The position numbers and the translations under genes were made by a program. From the NCBI GenBank assembly GCA_002071245.1, contig MWEV01000276.1, positions 1-8,744 of the forward strand: a stretch of DNA of 8,744 nt, read 5' to 3'. The first letter of the stretch is position 1, and each line of letters opens with the position of its first letter. The notes below the pieces were generated by a model that saw only the letters and a list, made by a program, of their open reading frames with translations, did not search any database and had not been told where the DNA came from. Source of the stretch: Deltaproteobacteria bacterium ADurb.Bin026 (lineage in GTDB: Bacteria; Desulfobacterota; Syntrophorhabdia; Syntrophorhabdales; Syntrophorhabdaceae). Positions 6,104 to 8,744 of the stretch are shown here, one piece after another.

Positions 6104-6128
6104 AAAGATTTATCGTCCTGCAATCTTT
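6104..6128. other. Hairpin between convergent genes, overlapping the glnS stop
   Basis: AAAGATT (6104-6110) and AATCTTT (6122-6128) form a perfect 7-bp stem around an 11-nt loop that includes the glnS stop codon (6110-6112). Neither strand has a T-run after it, so it is not a standard intrinsic terminator. It may protect 3' ends or be fortuitous. No other terminator is visible in the 46-bp gap. Confidence 0.25.
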
Positions 6129-7795
6129 CCCCATGAATCTCGAAGTGGCACTATGCGGTTGAAAACAGGTTTGTTAGGCGAAGAATCCTTGATATCAACG
6201 CAGAAATACCCGAGTCGCTCGAACTGATAACTATTTCCAGGAGCGCTGTTTTTAAGGCTCGCTTCGACATAAGCATCAGTGACAACCTCAAGCGAATTGT
6301 TATTTAGTGACGTAGTGAATTCGCCCTCATAGGCAGCAGGATTGGGCACGTTAAAAAGGCGGTCATAAAGACGAATCTCAGCTTGTATAGCCTGGTCTGC
6401 TGAAACCCAATGGATTACCCCTTCAACTTTGCGGTCATCAGACGGCGGGCCGTTTAATGTTTCCGGCGCATAAGTACAGTGAATTGCAGATATTTCCCCT
6501 GTTTTTTCATCCCTGATAAGACGTTCGAATCTTATTACATAGGCGTTGCGCAACCGCACCTCTTTTCCCGGCGCAAGACGTTTGTATTTTTTTGGTGGGT
6601 TTTCTTCAAAATCCTCGCGTTCTATGAATAGCCTTTTTGAAAATGGAACCGTTCTTGTGCCCATTTCTGGATTTTGCGGATGGTTTGCACATTTTATCTT
6701 CTCAATTTGTCCATCAGGGTAGTTATCGATGATTACAATAAGTGGGCGCAATACTGCCATAGCGCGAGGTGCCTTTTCATTGAGGTCGTCTCTGACGCAG
6801 GCCTCGAGTAATGAGACGTCGACAAGGTTCTCGTTTTTTGCAACCCCTATCTTTCCACAAAAGTTTCTGATAGCATCAGGCGTATAACCGCGCCTTCTCA
6901 TGCCTGCGATGGTGGGCATGCGCGGATCATCCCATCCTGCAACATATTTGTTTTCAACTAATTCTATGAGCCTTCGCTTGCTGAGTACCGTATAGCTCAC
7001 GTTGAGACGGGCAAATTCAATCTGTCTTGGACGGTTTTTGTCGATCAACTGATTGACAATCCAGTCGTATAAAGGACGGTTATTTTCAAATTCAAGTGTA
7101 CAGATCGAATGCGTAATATTTTCAATGGAATCGGATAGACAATGTGCAAAATCATACATTGGGTAAACAACCCATTTATTGCCGGTTCTGTAATGTGGTG
7201 CATGTTTTATCCTATATATGACGGGGTCGCGCATAACAATGTTTGGCGAAGCCATGTCAATTTTAGCACGCAGTACATGGGTGCCGTCTTCAAATTCACC
7301 CGCCCTCATGCGGGCAAATAGATCAAGATTTTCTTCGATGGAGCGATTTCTGTAAGGACTCTCCTGCCCAGGTTCTATTAGTGTGCCACGATATTCCCTT
7401 ATTTCGTCAGCAGTCAAACTACAAACATAGGCTTTACCTGCCTTGATAAGTTGTATCGCAAAGGCATAGAGTGCTTCGAAATAATCTGACGCATAAAAAA
7501 GACGATCTTCCCAGTCAAAACCAAGCCATCGGACATCCTGTATAATTGAATCGACATATTCAAGCGATTCGCCGGCAGGGTCTGTATCATCCATCCTTAG
7601 ATTACAAGTTCCTTTATACTGTTTAGCGATACCGAAATTGAGACATATTGATTTGGCATGTCCGATGTGAAGATAACCGTTGGGTTCCGGCGGGAAACGT
7701 GTTGCAACCTTGCCTGAATGTTTGTTTATTTTTATATCTTCGTCAATGATCTCACGGATGAAATCTGACGATGCTTGAATATCCTGCTGTGTCAT
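6110..7795 (-). CDS. glnS: Glutaminyl-tRNA synthetase
   Basis: GlnRS charges tRNA-Gln with glutamine using ATP. The 561-aa product is collinear with E. coli GlnRS (554 aa) from end to end. The class I signature PPEPNGYLHIGHAK has HIGH at residues 43-46. VLSKR, the KMSKS-equivalent loop, is at 270-274. Blocks such as REYRGTL, KIDMASP, GNKWVVYPMYDFAHC, WDDPRMPT and RGVIHW-like VEGVIHWVS are preserved, as are the C-terminal beta-barrels that read the anticodon. The start is the ATG at 7795-7793, with AGGAG 9 nt upstream; a TTG at 7828 would add 11 residues but has no such site. The RMDDTDPAGE stretch (about 67-76) differs from E. coli RFDDTNPVKE. Having GlnRS suggests that at least some Gln-tRNA is made directly rather than only through the amidotransferase route. 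Confidence 0.97.
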   Translation of the reverse strand: MTQQDIQASSDFIREIIDEDIKINKHSGKVATRFPPEPNGYLHIGHAKSICLNFGIAKQYKGTCNLRMDDTDPAGESLEYVDSIIQDVRWLGFDWEDRLFYASDYFEALYAFAIQLIKAGKAYVCSLTADEIREYRGTLIEPGQESPYRNRSIEENLDLFARMRAGEFEDGTHVLRAKIDMASPNIVMRDPVIYRIKHAPHYRTGNKWVVYPMYDFAHCLSDSIENITHSICTLEFENNRPLYDWIVNQLIDKNRPRQIEFARLNVSYTVLSKRRLIELVENKYVAGWDDPRMPTIAGMRRRGYTPDAIRNFCGKIGVAKNENLVDVSLLEACVRDDLNEKAPRAMAVLRPLIVIIDNYPDGQIEKIKCANHPQNPEMGTRTVPFSKRLFIEREDFEENPPKKYKRLAPGKEVRLRNAYVIRFERLIRDEKTGEISAIHCTYAPETLNGPPSDDRKVEGVIHWVSADQAIQAEIRLYDRLFNVPNPAAYEGEFTTSLNNNSLEVVTDAYVEASLKNSAPGNSYQFERLGYFCVDIKDSSPNKPVFNRIVPLRDSWGKIAGR

Positions 7796-7930
7796 AATTT
7801 TTTTCTCCTGAATTGTAAATAAGTCCAAAACATTAAAAATTAAAACAAGGTTAATCCCCGTTTGGCATTCTATGACAGATATGTGTATTTAAATATTCTT
7901 TCACTGACTGGTGGTTTTGTCGCCTGTCTG

Positions 7931-8083
7931 TCAACAGCTAAACTCACCTGGATATCCACAATAATTGCTCATTGTGATTATATTTTTAAAGGTATTCTGT
8001 ATTATCATCCCGAAGGGTGTTTTGACACGAAGGTTGATCAGAAACACCTTTGCATTTGTTCTTTTTTGGCTATGGTCATGCAT
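7931..8083 (-). CDS. Possible 50-aa hypothetical protein, doubtful
   Basis: ATG at 8083-8081 lies 3 nt after the stop of the flavoprotein gene and opens a 50-codon frame (MHDHSQKRTNAKVF at the start, GYPGEFSC at the end). The purine-rich GAGAT before it is a weak ribosome site. I recognise no family, membrane segment or motif. Its position would suit translational coupling, but it may be only a chance open frame or the remnant of a lost gene. Confidence 0.15.
   Translation of the reverse strand: MHDHSQKRTNAKVFLINLRVKTPFGMIIQNTFKNIITMSNYCGYPGEFSC
8016..8048. other. Dyad downstream of the flavoprotein gene
   Basis: GGTGTTT (8016-8022) and AAACACC (8042-8048) form a 7-bp stem with a 19-nt loop. 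On the minus strand one bulged base lengthens it to 9 pairs. It starts about 40 nt after the flavoprotein stop. No T-run follows on that strand, so an intrinsic terminator is not supported; transcript 3'-end stabilisation is possible. Confidence 0.25.
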
Positions 8084-8086
8084 ATC

Positions 8087-8473
8087 TCATTTGTCTCCGA
8101 TTAAAGGCAGTATTTTATCTATGTGAAAGTAGACAAGATAACGTCTGTCGTTTTGCTGGTTTTCCGGTACAATATAGGATTTTCTCCATCTTATTTTAGC
8201 GATGGCCTCCGGATCTGACTCTTCTTTTATTTTTGTAAGGTATAACCTTTTCCCAGTAAACAGCTTATCGCTGGCCTCAATAAAAATGTATGCAGCATGT
8301 GGGTTAGACTTTAGGTTTTCATGGGTGAGTCTTTCGGTCATAATATACGCAATGGTTTCTTCATCTATGAAATGGGGCCTTGAATACACAGCAACATTTA
8401 CCTTCCCTTCGGCATTTGCCGTCGCCAATACACCATGACCCTTTGCGTTATCGAAATATTCGCCGAGACCCAT
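8087..8473 (-). CDS. Pyridoxamine 5'-phosphate oxidase-fold (PPOX/FMN-binding split-barrel) protein
   Basis: This 128-aa protein is the size of a single-domain split beta-barrel flavin-binding protein. It opens with the usual helix and strand (MGLGEYFDNAKGHGVLATANAEGKVNVAVYS is broken across residues 1-31). LTHENLKSNPHAAYIF at about 49-64 is the typical family segment. Members bind FMN, F420 or haem; the ligand and reaction here are unknown, and true PNP oxidase (pdxH) is about 200 aa, so that role is unlikely. The start is well set: an AGGAGG site lies 6 nt before the ATG at 8473. A strong extended -10 promoter sits about 30 nt upstream, so it is probably the first and perhaps only gene of its unit. 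A 291-bp gap separates it from glnS downstream. Confidence 0.8.
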   Translation of the reverse strand: MGLGEYFDNAKGHGVLATANAEGKVNVAVYSRPHFIDEETIAYIMTERLTHENLKSNPHAAYIFIEASDKLFTGKRLYLTKIKEESDPEAIAKIRWRKSYIVPENQQNDRRYLVYFHIDKILPLIGDK

Positions 8474-8500
8474 CTTTACCCTCCTGAATAATTTATTCTT

Positions 8501-8529
8501 ATTATAACAAGTTTTCTTGGTAGTGGTAA
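8501..8529 (-). promoter_or_regulatory. Extended -10 promoter of the flavoprotein gene
   Basis: On the minus strand a perfect TATAAT (8506-8501) is preceded by TGT, giving the extended TGnTATAAT form. TTACCA (8529-8524, 4 of 6) lies 17 nt upstream as the -35. Transcription would begin near 8494, giving a leader of about 20 nt that contains the AGGAGG site. Confidence 0.6.
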
Positions 8530-8540
8530 ATTAAATAACG

Positions 8541-8708
8541 ATGCGTATAAAACATTTGCATATGTTAGGAGACACCTTTTCGTTCTGTTCACATAAAACG
8601 TCTATCAAGAATATTTATATATATCCATCATCGACACCTCTATGTAAATGTGCTCATGATCTTTGCGGATATCATGACGTAAAAAAATTTACCAATATTT
8701 TATTTTGA
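8541..8708 (+). CDS. Possible 55-aa hypothetical protein, doubtful
   Basis: ATG at 8541 opens a 55-codon frame closed by TGA at 8706-8708, starting MRIKHLHMLGDTFSF and containing PLCKCAHDLCGYHD. The Cys/His cluster looks suggestive, but no ribosome site precedes the ATG, the composition is simply AT-rich, and I recognise no family. The rest of 8530-8744 has no open frame reaching the right edge on either strand. Confidence 0.12.
   Translation: MRIKHLHMLGDTFSFCSHKTSIKNIYIYPSSTPLCKCAHDLCGYHDVKKFTNILF
8654..8677. other. Perfect 7-bp dyad in the right-end intergenic region
   Basis: TCATGAT (8654-8660) and ATCATGA (8671-8677) flank a 10-nt centre. In neither direction is it followed by a T-run (an A-run follows on the plus strand), so it is not a terminator. 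An operator for a gene beyond the right edge, or for the flavoprotein 180 bp away, is possible. Confidence 0.2.
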
Positions 8709-8744
8709 GGTTGTAACCCAGTACAATGCATAGAAGATAGGTAT

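Larger units (their letters stand above)
7796..8086. other. Intergenic region between glnS and the upstream flavoprotein gene
   Basis: These 291 bases hold no gene that I recognise. The plus-strand open frame 7862-8104 starts with TTG, has no ribosome site and overlaps the end of a real gene. On the minus strand a 50-codon frame and a dyad (listed separately) lie in the half next to the flavoprotein. The roughly 60 bases before glnS are AT-rich and carry its AGGAG site, but I cannot pick out a convincing promoter. I see no T-box or other tRNA-sensing leader. Confidence 0.5.

Noticed and set aside
6104..6128. Bidirectional intrinsic terminator between the phosphodiesterase gene and glnS
   Set aside because: A 7-bp stem is present, but neither strand has a following T-run and the stem is AT-rich.
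7796..7930. T-box or other tRNA-sensing leader before glnS
   Set aside because: No T-box consensus, specifier stem or terminator/antiterminator pair could be found.
7862..8104. Plus-strand 80-codon frame between glnS and the flavoprotein gene
   Set aside because: TTG start, no ribosome site, no recognisable domain, and it runs into the end of the minus-strand flavoprotein gene.
1..8744. CRISPR array, transposon ends, tRNA or rRNA genes, defence system
   Set aside because: No spaced direct repeats, transposase or integrase, cloverleaf-like segment or defence-type protein was seen. The genes are ordinary chromosomal families.

Overview
The window is bacterial chromosome of roughly 40% G+C (judged by eye). 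Genes are closely spaced, and most have clear Shine-Dalgarno sites. I see no insertion sequence, phage gene, CRISPR array, tRNA or rRNA. Three genes point, with moderate confidence, to an anaerobic Desulfobacterota-like (former Deltaproteobacteria) organism: a V/A-type ATPase operon, a long-form HflX (about 550 aa) and a GlnRS collinear with the E. coli enzyme. Nothing in the window fixes the species.

Layout. 1-994 (minus): start of a V/A-type ATPase operon, with a stalk subunit G/H followed by subunit I, which runs off the left edge. 995-1275: divergent intergenic region with two perfect palindromes and a candidate promoter for the ATPase operon. 1276-2376 (plus): rlmN. 2384-2462: purine/pyrimidine-armed imperfect inverted repeat. 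2481-2969 (plus): PaaI-type hotdog thioesterase, tail to tail and 7 bp away from hflX. 2977-5171 (minus): a two-gene unit, an RfaH-like NusG paralogue followed by hflX. 5299-6063 (plus): MBL-fold protein of the class II cyclic-nucleotide phosphodiesterase type, divergent from the nusG paralogue. 6110-7795 (minus): glnS. 8087-8473 (minus): pyridoxamine-phosphate-oxidase-fold flavoprotein with a strong promoter. 8530-8744: no convincing gene.

Function. Four of the complete genes act on gene expression: rlmN (23S rRNA/tRNA methylation), hflX (GTPase that splits stalled ribosomes), the NusG paralogue (transcription elongation) and glnS (tRNA charging). The others are an ion-translocating ATPase, an acyl-CoA thioesterase-like protein, a likely cyclic-nucleotide hydrolase and a flavin-binding protein.

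The most notable points are about gene starts rather than gene content. The conserved N-terminus of HflX lies upstream of its first in-frame ATG, and the only well-placed start is an AUA codon 7 nt after an excellent Shine-Dalgarno site. The phosphodiesterase gene has no Shine-Dalgarno site, but a near-consensus promoter is placed so that transcription would begin on its ATG, which predicts a leaderless mRNA. The divergent nusG paralogue may be arranged the same way. I did not find a clearly new multi-gene system.
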